A stretch of 42,500 nt of DNA, from positions 40,001-82,500 of the forward strand of contig JACVTC010000111.1 of the NCBI GenBank assembly GCA_016946835.1, given 5' to 3'. Shown one piece after another: positions 26,563 through 36,714 of this stretch (position 1 is its first letter; the number at the start of each line of letters is the position of its first letter). Both the position numbers and the translations under genes were made by a program. This DNA comes from Neocallimastix lanati (nom. inval.) (Eukaryota > Neocallimastigomycota > Neocallimastigomycetes > Neocallimastigales > Neocallimastigaceae). Under the pieces are notes generated by a model. The model made no database searches. It was not told the origin of the DNA and worked only from the letters and a program-made list of their open reading frames with translations.

Positions 26563-27056
26563 TTTTCTTTTTCTTAATTATGATTATTTAGTTAATTTGT
26601 GATAAAGTCATTAAGATGGAAACATTAAAAAGTCAAGAAAAACTAAAAGCTAAAAATACAAAATCAAATCAGAAGTCCCCAAATAAAAATTTATTTTCTT
26701 CTTTTGCTGAAACCACTTCTACATCCCCATCAATTAATGATATAATTACATCAAAAGATATCGATGATAATGATAAAAAAAATAGAGAAGTCGTAAAGAA
26801 ACCAAAGTCAAAACAGAAAAAAGTTAGTAATAAACATCAAAATAGATATGATATTGGAAATGCAGTGATTGATGGTAGTTATGATTCATTCTGGAAAGTC
26901 TTTGCCAGATTTTTAATGGATAAAGCTCCTATCCTCATTATTATTATTTTATGTATTGTGATCAAGAGAAACCCCGAAATTATAAGAGGCACTATTTTTG
27001 AAAGAATTTTGAAAAAGTTATACGAAACCATTATGTTAATAATAAATATTAATTAG
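25261..27056 (+). CDS. PEX26: PEX26-like tail-anchored peroxin
   Basis: Three exons, 25261-25676, 25975-26215 and 26592-27056, with GT..AG introns, give about 373 residues (animal PEX26 is about 305). The family anchors the PEX1/PEX6 AAA ATPase on the peroxisome, which recycles the PEX5 receptor. Visible support: an N-terminal helical segment ending AYDLCENYIKTF, equivalent to the family's 'ALETCE' region; an acidic/lysine insert at about 63-95; helices in exon 2 with EMLIEIYVLHVLAPLEEYNS, similar to the family's 'LAEFHVQRVLLPLG' segment; a low-complexity Ser/Lys linker; and one C-terminal membrane span, APILIIIILCIVIKRNP, followed by a short basic tail. There is no signal peptide. It converges with the PLC pseudogene 236 bases away. 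The assignment is by remote similarity and topology; another tail-anchored TPR-like protein is the alternative. Confidence 0.55.
26380..26433. repeat. TTA microsatellite in intron 2 of the PEX26-like gene
   Basis: About 18 TTA/ATT triplets lie in the second intron (26216-26591). TTTA tetramer runs follow at about 26433-26448 and 26526-26562, close to the 3' splice site TTATTTAG. These runs account for much of the intron's length. Confidence 0.85.
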
Positions 27057-27292
27057 TAAACTTTTTTTTTTTTTTATCTATATTTATTTACTTTTCTTTA
27101 TTCTATTCTATTTTATTTTTATTTTTATTTTTATTTTTTTTTCTTTTCTCCATTTTTTTTTTTCTTAATATTTAAATAAAATTTTATTTTACCAATATTA
27201 AAATTAAAAATTGTTTAATAATATACTAAATTTATATTAAATAATAATAATAATAATAGTAATAATAATCATAAAATCTTAACTTTTAATTT

Positions 27293-29709
27293 TTATTTTA
27301 TGTAATTTTTATTATATATATATATATATAAAAAATAAATAAAAATAAATGTATAAATGGTATAAGATTTTAGCATAAGACAATGATTATTATCAAACTT
27401 TAAATGGAAGTAACCATTATGAGTAGATGGTATATCCCAGAGAGAATAATCGGAATTATCACAGATATCTAATGTGATTTGAGAATTCTTAATTCCATCA
27501 GAATATATGCATTTGTTAGTGAATGGATTATATAAGTAGTAGGTCTCTGTGTAAACAGATGGTGTAAGAATAGGATTAGTTGTTTCTGAACCCAATATAC
27601 CACACCACTTATCATTTTCAATACCCCAATTTTCATTTTTTTAGGTCTCTTTACAGTAGGATAAACATTAATGTTATTATCTAAACATTTAGTTTCATCA
27701 GCACGAGAGCAAAAATTACCATTTTTTATAATAAAATGTTCATATTTATTATTTTTATTACATTCTTGCATAAATAATCCATTTTTAGAATAGTTCAAAC
27801 ATTTCCCATTATATACTGAAACAATTGAATAATATTTATCTTTAATAATTTGTTTAAAACGCCATTTATTCAAATTATTATCAACACATTTATAATTAGT
27901 TTTTACTATATCTTGTAGATTTAGTCAAAGAAAAACCTTCTTTGACTAAATCTACAGTATCATCTAAAAAATTTGCAATACCATTTGCAACATCCTTCGC
28001 TAAATCTACAGTATCATCTATTAAATCAACCACAATATCATAAACACCCGTAAAAGCATTTACTAATTCATCAATTTCATCATCAAAATTATAATCCAAT
28101 AATTTCACAATATTAGAAACAGTTTCAAAGTTAGAATCATAGATTGCTCGTATAACATCTCCAGTTGGAAAATCTAAAACAAACCATTCATTTGGAGCGG
28201 GTTGATGATTAAGAAGATTGGTTAATTCTTTGTTCATATAAGGTGCTCCTTCTGATATAGGAAGATTATTAACAAATGCTGTATTCATAAAATTAAGTGT
28301 ATGTACTAAACTATTTGTTTTATCATTAAATTTACTTTCTTCTAATATCATTTTTGTTACGAATGTCCACTTTACGGATGGTGCAAGTTGATAATTATCT
28401 TGATAACGGAAATTTCCTATTTCTTCTACTTTACAAACATCTTCATGAATTCCTTCAAATAAAATAGGAATAGGCATGGAACTACATTTTCCTTTATCTT
28501 TTATATCCCTTAAAAATCCTATTGGAGTGTCATAAGTATCAAGTTCTTTTGGAGCTTCATTAGGATCATCGAAATCTGAAAAATTAATATAAGATTTATT
28601 ATATTTAAAATCAGATCTTGAAAGAAAAACAATTTTGCCTCTTACTTTTCCAAGAGTTGGCATATAATCATTGAAACAACCTTCATCAAAAGTTTTTGGA
28701 AAATAAATAAAATCTTTATATAATTTATTATCATTATATTTTTCTAAAATTGTTGATTCAATTAATCGAGAAATATAATCATTTTTAATAGAATTATCAA
28801 TACTTTCTCTTTTTAAATGAAGAATAATTGTTTCTTTTTTGTGTTCATTTAAAAAATCAATACAATATTTAAGTACAGATTTAAAATAAAGATTATTATC
28901 AGTATTACTATCATAACATGAAATAGAACCATGAGAAAGATAAAGTTTATTTTTTTTTATCATTTAAATGTAATCTTATATCTAAATATCTAATTCCACT
29001 TTCTAATTGCTAAGCAATATTTAATTCCTGAGTTTGTGAAGTATAATAATTAAGCGAACTACCTATCATTGGTATCCCTAAATTTATTCCTATTGAAACG
29101 AAAGGATCAATACCTGTTATTGCTCCCCATTAAAACAGCATCACTAAGATCTTTATCCAATTTCCAAGATTTTGATATATCATACGTTCCACTGTCATGA
29201 GTACCTGGGATATTAATTTGATTAAGTTTTAAATCATCTTTAACATAACTCATCCAATTAGAATCCATTTGATCATATCTATATGTACACCATCCCCATT
29301 CAGTCAAAACACGTTTATTAGTAGTATCCATATCATAATAAAGCGCATCTTTTGATAAAGTTTTTCCACTAATTTTATTTACTCCATCACTTAACAAAGA
29401 ACAAGAATTAGATGAAACATAAGCATATCTTTTACCTGGACAATTATCAGGATTATCATATTTATCATCATCTAAATTAATATCATCTACCGATTTATTT
29501 CTATAGTAACAATTTTTTAAAATATCATCTCCAAAAATCCACCATCCATCTGTATCTTGTTTACCACAGATATATATTTTCTCACAATTTTCAGCAACTA
29601 AATAAGCTGTTGTAGTACCTTTATCTAATTCAAGATATTTACCTCTATTTATAGAACAAAAGGAATAATTTATTAATGTAATAAAAACAATAATAAATAA
29701 TAATTTCAT
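27293..29709 (-). pseudogene. Secreted PI-PLC X-domain protein with ricin-type lectin domain, broken
   Basis: The start at 29709 opens a signal peptide (hydrophobic to about residue 18, ending SFCS). A Cys-containing N-terminal domain follows, then the X domain with IPGTHDSGTYD (first catalytic His) at the end of the first frame and LYLSHG (second catalytic His) in the next. The X domain ends near DEWF-like NEWFVLDFPTGDV. A helical Asp/Val-rich linker leads to a ricin-B-like trefoil with Cys pairs and YNGKCLNYS, CLDNN and HCLML blocks. The frame is broken five times: a frame change ending in TGA at 29107-29109; an in-frame TAG at 29010-29012; frame changes at the T9 run 28950-28958, at the T5 run 27900-27904, and at the T7 run 27636-27642. 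Four of the five are changes of frame and three lie in homopolymers, so some could be assembly errors. The TAG and the non-homopolymer shift argue for a true pseudogene. Confidence 0.75.
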
Positions 29710-29886
29710 CCTGAATATTTTATATAATAAATTATATTTATTTTATTTTTTGAAATATAATTAATAAAAGATCATTTTATAAATAAAAAACAATATTTTA
29801 AATAGAATTAAAATGATTTTATAGGAAATTATCAATAATAAAATAATTATATAATATTGTATAAAATAAATAAATAAATATAAATT

Positions 29887-29923
<37 letters not shown>

Positions 29924-29964
29924 AAAATTATAAATAATTGTATAATAATTTTTTAAATTATAAA
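29710..29964. other. Intergenic spacer between divergent broken genes
   Basis: The 255 bases between two divergent 5' ends are AT-rich with a TA run at 29889-29918. This would have been the shared promoter region. I see no recognisable regulatory motif. Confidence 0.5.
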
Positions 29965-30785
29965 ATGATCTTTAATTTAAAAAAAAAAATCTTACAATTT
30001 AATTTCTCGATAACCAATATAATAATATGTCTTATATATATTATTAATATTCAAAAAAATTATTCATATGGCTTAAATAATAAATTAATTTATACTTACG
30101 AAAATGTTAACTAAATATACAAGTTATATAGTTAAAAATCAACTTTTACTAACTCCATATATAAATATTTATAATAAAAATAAAACATTAAATAAATCTA
30201 AAGTATTGAAAATTAAAAATAATTTCAACCTTAGTTATCTTTGTAAAAATGATATTTGCATTCAAATAAATTATATTAGAATGCCTATATTTGTTGAAAT
30301 TCCAGATGAAAGATGAAAGTGGTAATATAAAAAGATATATTAGTAAATCTTACACCTGTAGAGATTTAAAATTACATAATTATAATGCTGTAAAATTTGT
30401 AAGATATAATATTTATCTTTCTTATGAATGTATTTCTGATTCACAATGTTTAACTAATAAATGTATTGATGGAGTTTGTATTTTTAATGAAGAAAATTCA
30501 ACAGAATTTTGTACTAGTATATATATTAATTTATTTATTAGATTTTCATATATGCATTGTGGTAAAATAATAGGTGATATATGTAAAAAAGACAAAGAAT
30601 GTGGATCAAAAAATTGTTTATTACAAGAAAATATTTGTGGAGATCCATCGGATGGACCCTCGGACAGTGATATTACTGATGGCCTTATAAATTTAATATG
30701 TTTAGTTGTTATTATATTTATTATATATAAAATTTTATGTCGTTACATTAAATCGATAATTAAAAATAAAATTAAAAAAGAATAA
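29965..30785 (+). pseudogene. Cys-repeat secreted/membrane protein, frame-broken
   Basis: The 5' piece (29965-30114, ATG at 29965) has a basic N-terminus and a hydrophobic stretch like a signal peptide. The middle piece lies in the next frame (about 30104-30316). The 3' piece (to 30785) carries two Cys blocks, CISDSQCLTNKCIDGVCIFN and CKKDKECGSKNCLLQENICG, then an Asp/Ser/Pro linker and a final membrane span (LICLVVIIFIIYKIL) with a lysine-rich tail. Such tandem D-x-x-C / N-K-C repeats are a style I associate with small secreted proteins of anaerobic fungi; the function is unknown. The second break is a perfect 7-bp tandem duplication of GATGAAA at 30305-30318. The first is a single-base-type frame change near 30100-30112. 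The gene is probably dead. Confidence 0.65.
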
Positions 30786-31059
30786 AAAAAAAATAAAGAA
30801 ATAATATTTGTATAATTATTATTAATTAGTATTAAATTTAATTATATTTATAATTAACATCGGTATAATAATTATAAATATTATTTTTAAAATATTGTTT
30901 GTATTACACTCGAAATTATTATATACATCCAATCAATATAATATTATATTAAATGAATTCAAATCAAAACAACCAATGTTCAAATAATTTAAATTAGTTA
31001 TTTAAAAGAAAAAGATAAATTTAATTAAATATATGATTAAAGATAATTTAAATTAGAAA
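30786..31059. other. AT-rich spacer
   Basis: There is no gene. A short open stretch from the ATG near 30954 stops after 14 codons. Confidence 0.5.
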
Positions 31060-31265
31060 AATCTACTTATTGGAAATTGAATACAAAAAAAAAAGAATAT
31101 AATATCAAGGTTAAAATCTGAAGAGGTAATGAAGCTAATAATTTATTAAATCAAATAGATGGAACAAGTTTTACTGTTACTACCATTTATACATTTATTT
31201 TTATTTATTTTATATATATATATATATAATAAAAATTACATAAAATAAAAATTAAAAGTTAAGAA
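31060..31265 (+). pseudogene. Gene 3'-end relic sharing 83 bp with the PLC pseudogene end
   Basis: A coding-like stretch reads YWKLNTKKKEYNIKV, a TGA, then RGNEANNLLNQIDGTSFTVT. From 31181 to 31263 the sequence is the same, apart from an indel of about two bases, as the reverse complement of 27278-27361, which holds the last codons and downstream flank of the PLC pseudogene. Similarity stops abruptly at both ends. It is probably a truncated inverted duplicate or the end of a related gene. Confidence 0.5.
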
Positions 31266-31355
31266 TAATAAATTATATATTCTTTAAAAAATATAAATAT
31301 AAAAAATGAAAAAATATACCAAAAAAAAAAAAAAAAAAAATAAAAATAAAAATAA

Positions 31356-31389
<34 letters not shown>

Positions 31390-31475
31390 AAATCTTTAAA
31401 AAAAAAAAAAAAAAAAGAAATAGTTTATAATGCATTAAAAGAAATTATTTTTAAGTTAAAGAATATATATATACT

Positions 31476-31718
31476 TGTTAAAGTTCAACATAATATTTAA
31501 ACTTTTGTACATTAAAGTATTATAAATATTTATAATATTTGATTAAGTAATAATTTGTATGTAAAATATAAAAAGAAAATTTTTTTATGAAATTAATATT
31601 TTGAGTCTTTTTAAATACTTTTTTAAATCATATAAATTAATAAATAATAAATTAAATTTAATTAAATAATAATACATTTTGTTGTGTACACATCATATCT
31701 TATATTGACTCCTTAACA
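31476..31718 (+). repeat. 5' LTR of the copia element
   Basis: 243 bp, beginning TGTTAA and ending TTAACA, a perfect 6-bp terminal inverted repeat with the canonical TG..CA ends. It is identical to the 3' LTR except for one T/A difference in the GTAAAATATAAAAAG stretch near 31565. Confidence 0.97.
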
Positions 31719-31733
31719 GATTAAGAGTCTCAT
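31719..31733 (+). promoter_or_regulatory. Primer-binding site complementary to tRNA-Lys(CUU) anticodon arm
   Basis: The 15 bases GATTAAGAGTCTCAT start at the first base after the LTR. Their reverse complement, ATGAGACTCTTAATC, equals positions of about 26-40 of eukaryotic tRNA-Lys(CUU) as I know it: the 5' anticodon stem, the CUCUUAA loop, and two bases of the 3' stem. There is no TGG at the LTR edge, so a normal tRNA 3'-end primer is not indicated. This is the half-tRNA priming layout known from Drosophila copia (which uses initiator Met), here with a lysine tRNA. Confidence 0.75.
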
Positions 31734-31820
31734 ATATCAAGAGACCTATTATTAATTTTAATTTTTAAAACATTTTAATGATTTTAATGACTTTATAATA
31801 TAATTAATTATTTTATATTA

Positions 31821-32804
31821 ATGTTCCAAAGAATGGCTAAAAGAAAGAATAACAATAATAATCATATTGAAGAGAGTTCGAGTTCATCGAATCCAACTGA
31901 AAATAAGGACGATGAATCGATTTCTTCATATGAAGATGATGAATCCAATGATAAAAGGATTATCATAAACAAATATTATGGAAATATAACTAAATCTGTT
32001 TTTGAAATTAAAGATTTCGTATTAAATAAAGAAAATTTCTTAGATTGGTATGAGCCTTTAAAGAGGCATCTCATTGCCAATGATTTAGATATTTATATTG
32101 AAAAAGAAATCCAATATTCAAATATGAACAGAGGTCAAATAAAATCGGATAATGCGGTTCAATCTATCATAATAAATAGTTTAGAAAAATCAAACCAAGA
32201 ATATTTACGAGGATGTAAAACTGCTTATAGTATGATTGATAGATTAAAAAACCGTTTCTATCAATCTGGCCAAGCACTATTAAATATTCTTGAATATAAA
32301 ATTATTAATCTTAAGTTAATAAACAATGACTATATTCAATATATTAATGAATTAAACAATCTTTTCGAACAACATAAATTTGAATCTAATAAATTAAAAA
32401 GAATTCCTTTTGATGAGGAAACTAAACTTTTATTTGCAGTAAATGAATTAGATAGAATTGGTATAAATTCACCACCAATTTATAGTTATAAAACTTTTGA
32501 TGATCTTATTAAAGAATTAAACAAAAGGCATGACTTTTTTGAAAAAGCCGAAATTTTAAGGTCAAAAACTACCGTTATAAACGATTCAAATGTCAATAAT
32601 ATAAATAAAAATAAACCAAATAATAATAAAAATTATAATAATACTAATAAAATTCGTAACGAATATTATTGTCATATATGCAAAACTAAAGGTCACACTA
32701 CTGATCATTGTAAATATAATCTTTTAATTAGAGAAAATAATAAATCAGATGATAATGATAAAAATTATAAAAATAATAATTACAAAAATAAAAAATTATT
32801 ATAA
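31821..32804 (+). CDS. gag: Copia-type Gag with CCHC zinc knuckle
   Basis: 327 residues. The N-terminus is charged and Ser-rich. A helical gag-polypeptide domain spans roughly 50-240, with a W-Y-x-P-L start (FLDWYEPLKRHL) typical of copia Gag. An Asn/Lys-rich linker leads to a zinc knuckle, CHICKTKGHTTDHC (C-x2-C-x4-H-x4-C), that binds element RNA. It ends at a TAA (32802-32804) inside an A/T-rich stretch where the pol frame is already open. A second in-frame ATG follows five codons after the first, and either could serve. It forms the virus-like particle shell. Confidence 0.93.
   Translation: MFQRMAKRKNNNNNHIEESSSSSNPTENKDDESISSYEDDESNDKRIIINKYYGNITKSVFEIKDFVLNKENFLDWYEPLKRHLIANDLDIYIEKEIQYSNMNRGQIKSDNAVQSIIINSLEKSNQEYLRGCKTAYSMIDRLKNRFYQSGQALLNILEYKIINLKLINNDYIQYINELNNLFEQHKFESNKLKRIPFDEETKLLFAVNELDRIGINSPPIYSYKTFDDLIKELNKRHDFFEKAEILRSKTTVINDSNVNNINKNKPNNNKNYNNTNKIRNEYYCHICKTKGHTTDHCKYNLLIRENNKSDDNDKNYKNNNYKNKKLL
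32728..32804 (+). other. gag/pol overlap requiring a +1 frame step
   Basis: pol lies in the +1 frame relative to gag. The pol frame opens after a TAA at 32725-32727 and gag stops at 32804, so any shift must occur within about 75 bases. The protein meaning is the same Asn/Lys/Tyr-rich linker in both frames. A six-base A-run (32790-32795) just before the gag stop is the simplest place: one base fewer there would put gag and pol in one frame. Either this is a programmed +1 shift, as in Ty1, or a recent or sequencing single-A insertion. Confidence 0.75.
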
Positions 32805-34377
32805 AAGATATAATAACAAAAATAATTATTACTCTGGAAATATTATTAATAAGAACAATGATAAATCTAATAATAATAACAATAATTTTTTTGAAAATAA
32901 TAATGAAAATGAAGATGAGGTATACATTGATTTTACAGGAAGTATTTCAGTAATTCAAAATTGTAATTATACAACAATAAATAATAATAATAATTCCACA
33001 CATTGGATTATTGATAGTGGTACTGGCATCAACTTAACTAATAACATCAACAATTTAAACAATATAAATAAAGTAAATAATAAAAATATCATTTATCCAA
33101 ATGGTGATTTAGACAAGGTCGAAAATGTAGGTACTTACAATGGTAAATTTAAAAATAAAGATTTTATATTATCAAATGTTTATTACGCGTCAAATATTCA
33201 AAACAATCTAATTTCCACTCATTCAATATTAAAAAATGGATGCACTATTATAATGAAACGCGTAAATAACAAAGACCGTTTACAAATATTCAAAAATAAT
33301 AAGTTAATTGCAAATATTTTTGCGAATGATGAAAATTTATTCGTGTTTGATACAATACCTTCAAATAATACTATATCTAAGAATTATGTTTTCAGCATTG
33401 ATACTAACTTGTGGCATGCTCGTTTGGGACACTTTTATAATAATGATATCAAAGATTTTGTCATTGAGCATACTAAATACCATAATGATAAAAATTGTCG
33501 CCAATGCAAAATCACTAAATTAAAGAGAAAACCATTCTACTCTTCCCCTAATAATGCTTCAAAACCTATGGAACTAGTTCATTCTGATGTAGTTGGAAAA
33601 TTGGAAACATCATATAATGATTTCAATTATTATGTTACTTTTCTTGATGATTTCTCTAGAAAATTTTGGGTCTACCTTATCAAGAATAAGTCTGATGTTC
33701 CTAACATATTTATTAAATTTCATAAATTTATTTCCAATACTACTTCATATAAAATTATAAATTTCAAATCTGACAATGGTACTGAGTATATCAACAAAAC
33801 TTTAACTACCTATTTAGAAAATTTTGGAATTAATTTCATTCATTCAGTTCCTGGTTACCCACAACAAAATGGTCGTGCTGAACGCTTAAATCAAACACTT
33901 AATCGTTGCGCATCTACTCTATTAAACTCTGCTAAGCTACCCTACAAGTTTTGGGATTCCGCTATTCTTTGTGCTGCTTACCTCTATAACTTGAATCCAC
34001 ATCAGAGTATTAATAATAAAATTCCAAATGAATTATTTTTCAATAAATCAGTTGATATTTCTCACCTTAAAGTTTTTGGATGTAAAGCATTTTTCTATAA
34101 CAATCACAAAACGAATAAATTTGGCAATAACTCTAAACCTGGTATATTTTTAGGATATGCATCTGACTCTCTTGGCTACAAAATTTTAGATATTTCTACT
34201 AACTCTATAGTTACTTCAAGAGATGTTTATTTTATGGAAGATATGCCTGGAACTATTAATTCTACATTCTTTTGTGATAAATATATTGATTCTATTATTA
34301 ATTTTAAGGATTCTTTAATTGAGGGGGAAAGTATAAATGATAATAATAATATTCATTCACAATTAAATAATCCTTTA

Positions 34378-34426
<49 letters not shown>

Positions 34427-34432
34427 GCAATT

Positions 34433-34463
<31 letters not shown>

Positions 34464-36360
34464 TTATAATAATAATTATGATAATAACAACGATATTTAT
34501 AACAATGATATTAATAATAATTATAATAATAATTATGATAATAACAACGATATTTATAACAATGATATTAATGATAATTATGATAATTACAAAGATATTT
34601 ATAATAATGACAATAATAATAATAGTAATAAAATTATTAATAATAATAATAAAACTAAAATAGAAGAAAATGAATATAATAGTGAATCTGATAATGAATT
34701 TTTAAATGAAAGAAAACTTAAATATATAAACAAGAAAAGATCACATAGCAATAATTCAGATGATTCAGATGAAGAAAATTTAACTTCCAGAAAAGAAAAA
34801 TTACAATCAGTAAGTAATAAAAGATTTAAAATTTTAAATATTAAAACAAATATCCCAACAACGTATCAACAAGCTATTAATTCACCAGAAAGTGAAGAAT
34901 GGAAAGAAGCAATAGATGACGAATTAAAAAATATGTACGACAACAATGTTATGAAAGTGGTAAAAAACATACCAGCTGACGCAAATATAATTGGTACTAA
35001 ATGGGTCTTTGCCGAAAAGGATAAAAAGAAGAAAAAGGCAAGATTAGTGGCTCTTGGTTGTCAGCAAATTGCTGGAGAAGACTTTATAGAGACATACTCC
35101 CCAACAGTCCAAGCAGATAGTCTAAGACTTACGGTCGCTATTGCATCAAAGTTCAACTGGGATTTGAAACAATTGGATATAAAAGCTGCTTACTTGAATG
35201 CAAATTTGGAAGAAAAGATTTATACAAAGATTCCTTATGGTGATAAAAATTTTAATACTAATAAATTCTGGCTACTTAAAAAAGCTCTTTATGGTTTAAA
35301 ACAGGCTGGAAGAATGTGGTATAATGAAATATCAAATTACTTAGTAAGTATAGGTTTTAGAAATTACAAAACTGACAAATGTCTCTTTGGGAAATATAAT
35401 AAAAATAATAAATTAACATGTTTACTAACATTATATGTAGATGATATTTTAATAACAGGAATTAAAAATGAAATAAACTATACAGTAAGCAAATTAAAAG
35501 ATAAATATAAAATTTCTAAAGATTCTAATGCAACTAAAATAATAGGTATAAATATTTATAAAACAAGTGATGGTTATAAAATAAATCAGATAGATTATAT
35601 TAATAAAATAATAGAAAAATATAATATGAAGAAAACAAAACAAATTAAAACACCATGCAGGAAAATTACAGAACATGAAAGAAATAATTCAAATTTAATA
35701 GATCCAAAAGAATATAAATCTTTACTTGGTGCGTTACTATATATCGCTGTAAAGTCAAGGCCTGATATAATGTTTTCTGTAAGTGAAGCATCAAGAATAT
35801 GTGAAAATCCAACAGAAGCTGATTATAAAAATTTAATGAGCATCTTACAATATTTAAATGGTACAAAAAATAAATCTTTACATTATAATAAAAATAATAA
35901 ATTTATCGGATACTCAGATTCAGATTTTGCTAACGATGAAAAGACGAGAAGATCTACAAGTGGATATATATTTTTACTTGGAAAAAGCCCTATTTCATGG
36001 AAATCTCAGTTACAGAAAAACGTAACTTTATCTACTGCTGAAGCTGAATTTGTTAGTTTAACTGAATGTACTAAACAAGCTTTATGGTTCAAAAATTTAT
36101 TTAAGGAAATATTTAATCAAGATATAAAATTTAAAATTATGGTAGATAATAAGGCATGCATTGCAATTGCTCAAGATACAAATTCTAAAGGAAGATGTAA
36201 ACATATAGATTTAAGATATAAATTTATTCAAGAAGAGATTATGAAAAACGAAATTGAATTAGAATACATTAATACTGAAAACATGTTAGCTGATCCATTA
36301 ACTAAAAGTATCTCAGGAGTACAAATGACAAAATTTACAAATTTAATTTTCAAAGAATAA
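32728..36360 (+). CDS. pol: Copia Pol polyprotein: protease, integrase, RT, RNase H
   Basis: The first ATG in frame is at 32749, giving 1203 residues, but translation presumably enters from gag. Numbered from that ATG, the domains in order are: aspartic protease with D-S-G at 89-91; the integrase HHCC zinc domain starting LWHARLGH (His 223), with CRQC; the integrase core D280, D342, E378 (D,D-35-E); a long Asn-rich linker of about 540-640; RT from about 700 with ARLVALG, DIKAAYLNA and the catalytic YVDD at 896-899; and RNase H with YSDSDF (1055-1060) and E1098 in TAEAEF, ending in KHIDLRY and ADPLTK blocks. Every catalytic residue I can check is present and there is no internal stop, so it is probably functional. 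Confidence 0.96.
34378..34635 (+). repeat. Asn-run and 57-bp tandem repeat inside pol
   Basis: An AAT/AAC run of about 16 codons is followed by a 57-bp (19-codon) unit centred on YDNNNDIYNNDIN. The unit is seen twice almost exactly (marker GATAATAACAAC at 34480 and 34537) and then as a degenerate third copy. It encodes the disordered linker between integrase and RT, and length changes in whole units keep the frame. Confidence 0.9.
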
Positions 36361-36384
36361 TATTTCTTTAATTGTATATATATA

Positions 36385-36389
<5 letters not shown>

Positions 36390-36423
<34 letters not shown>
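36390..36423 (+). repeat. 34-base A-run in the copia 3' untranslated region
   Basis: A pure A-run begins 30 bases after the pol stop codon and ends 48 bases before the 3' LTR. It lies inside an otherwise very young element, so either it is inherited with the element or it expanded after insertion. Confidence 0.9.
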
Positions 36424-36425
<2 letters not shown>

Positions 36426-36463
36426 TGTATATAATAATTAAAATATTATATAATACTTAATGT

Positions 36464-36471
36464 AGGGGGAA
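36464..36471 (+). promoter_or_regulatory. Polypurine tract for plus-strand priming
   Basis: AGGGGGAA abuts the TG of the 3' LTR. A G5 run is unusual in this AT-rich window and stands out as a functional RNase H-resistant primer for plus-strand synthesis. Confidence 0.9.
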
Positions 36472-36714
36472 TGTTAAAGTTCAACATAATATTTAAACTT
36501 TTGTACATTAAAGTATTATAAATATTTATAATATTTGATTAAGTAATAATTTGTATGTAAAAAATAAAAAGAAAATTTTTTTATGAAATTAATATTTTGA
36601 GTCTTTTTAAATACTTTTTTAAATCATATAAATTAATAAATAATAAATTAAATTTAATTAAATAATAATACATTTTGTTGTGTACACATCATATCTTATA
36701 TTGACTCCTTAACA
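36472..36714 (+). repeat. 3' LTR of the copia element
   Basis: 243 bp with the same TGTTAA...TTAACA ends as the 5' LTR and one mismatch (A instead of T) in the GTAAAA.ATAAAAAG stretch. It is followed directly by the ATACT target duplication. Confidence 0.97.

Larger units (their letters stand above)
31476..36714 (+). mobile_element. Complete Ty1/copia LTR retrotransposon
   Basis: The element is 5239 bp with two 243-bp LTRs, gag, pol, a primer-binding site directly after the 5' LTR and a purine tract directly before the 3' LTR. It is flanked by a 5-bp target duplication, ATACT (31471-31475 and 36715-36719). The domain order protease, integrase, RT, RNase H is that of Ty1/copia (Pseudoviridae). 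The LTRs differ by one base, so the insertion is very recent. All catalytic residues are present. The single question mark is a +1 frame step between gag and pol. It lies in a spacer between dying secreted-protein genes and MED22. Confidence 0.97.

Noticed and set aside
35494-35866. Minus-strand open frames inside pol
   Set aside because: They are antisense shadows of the intact RT/RNase H frame.
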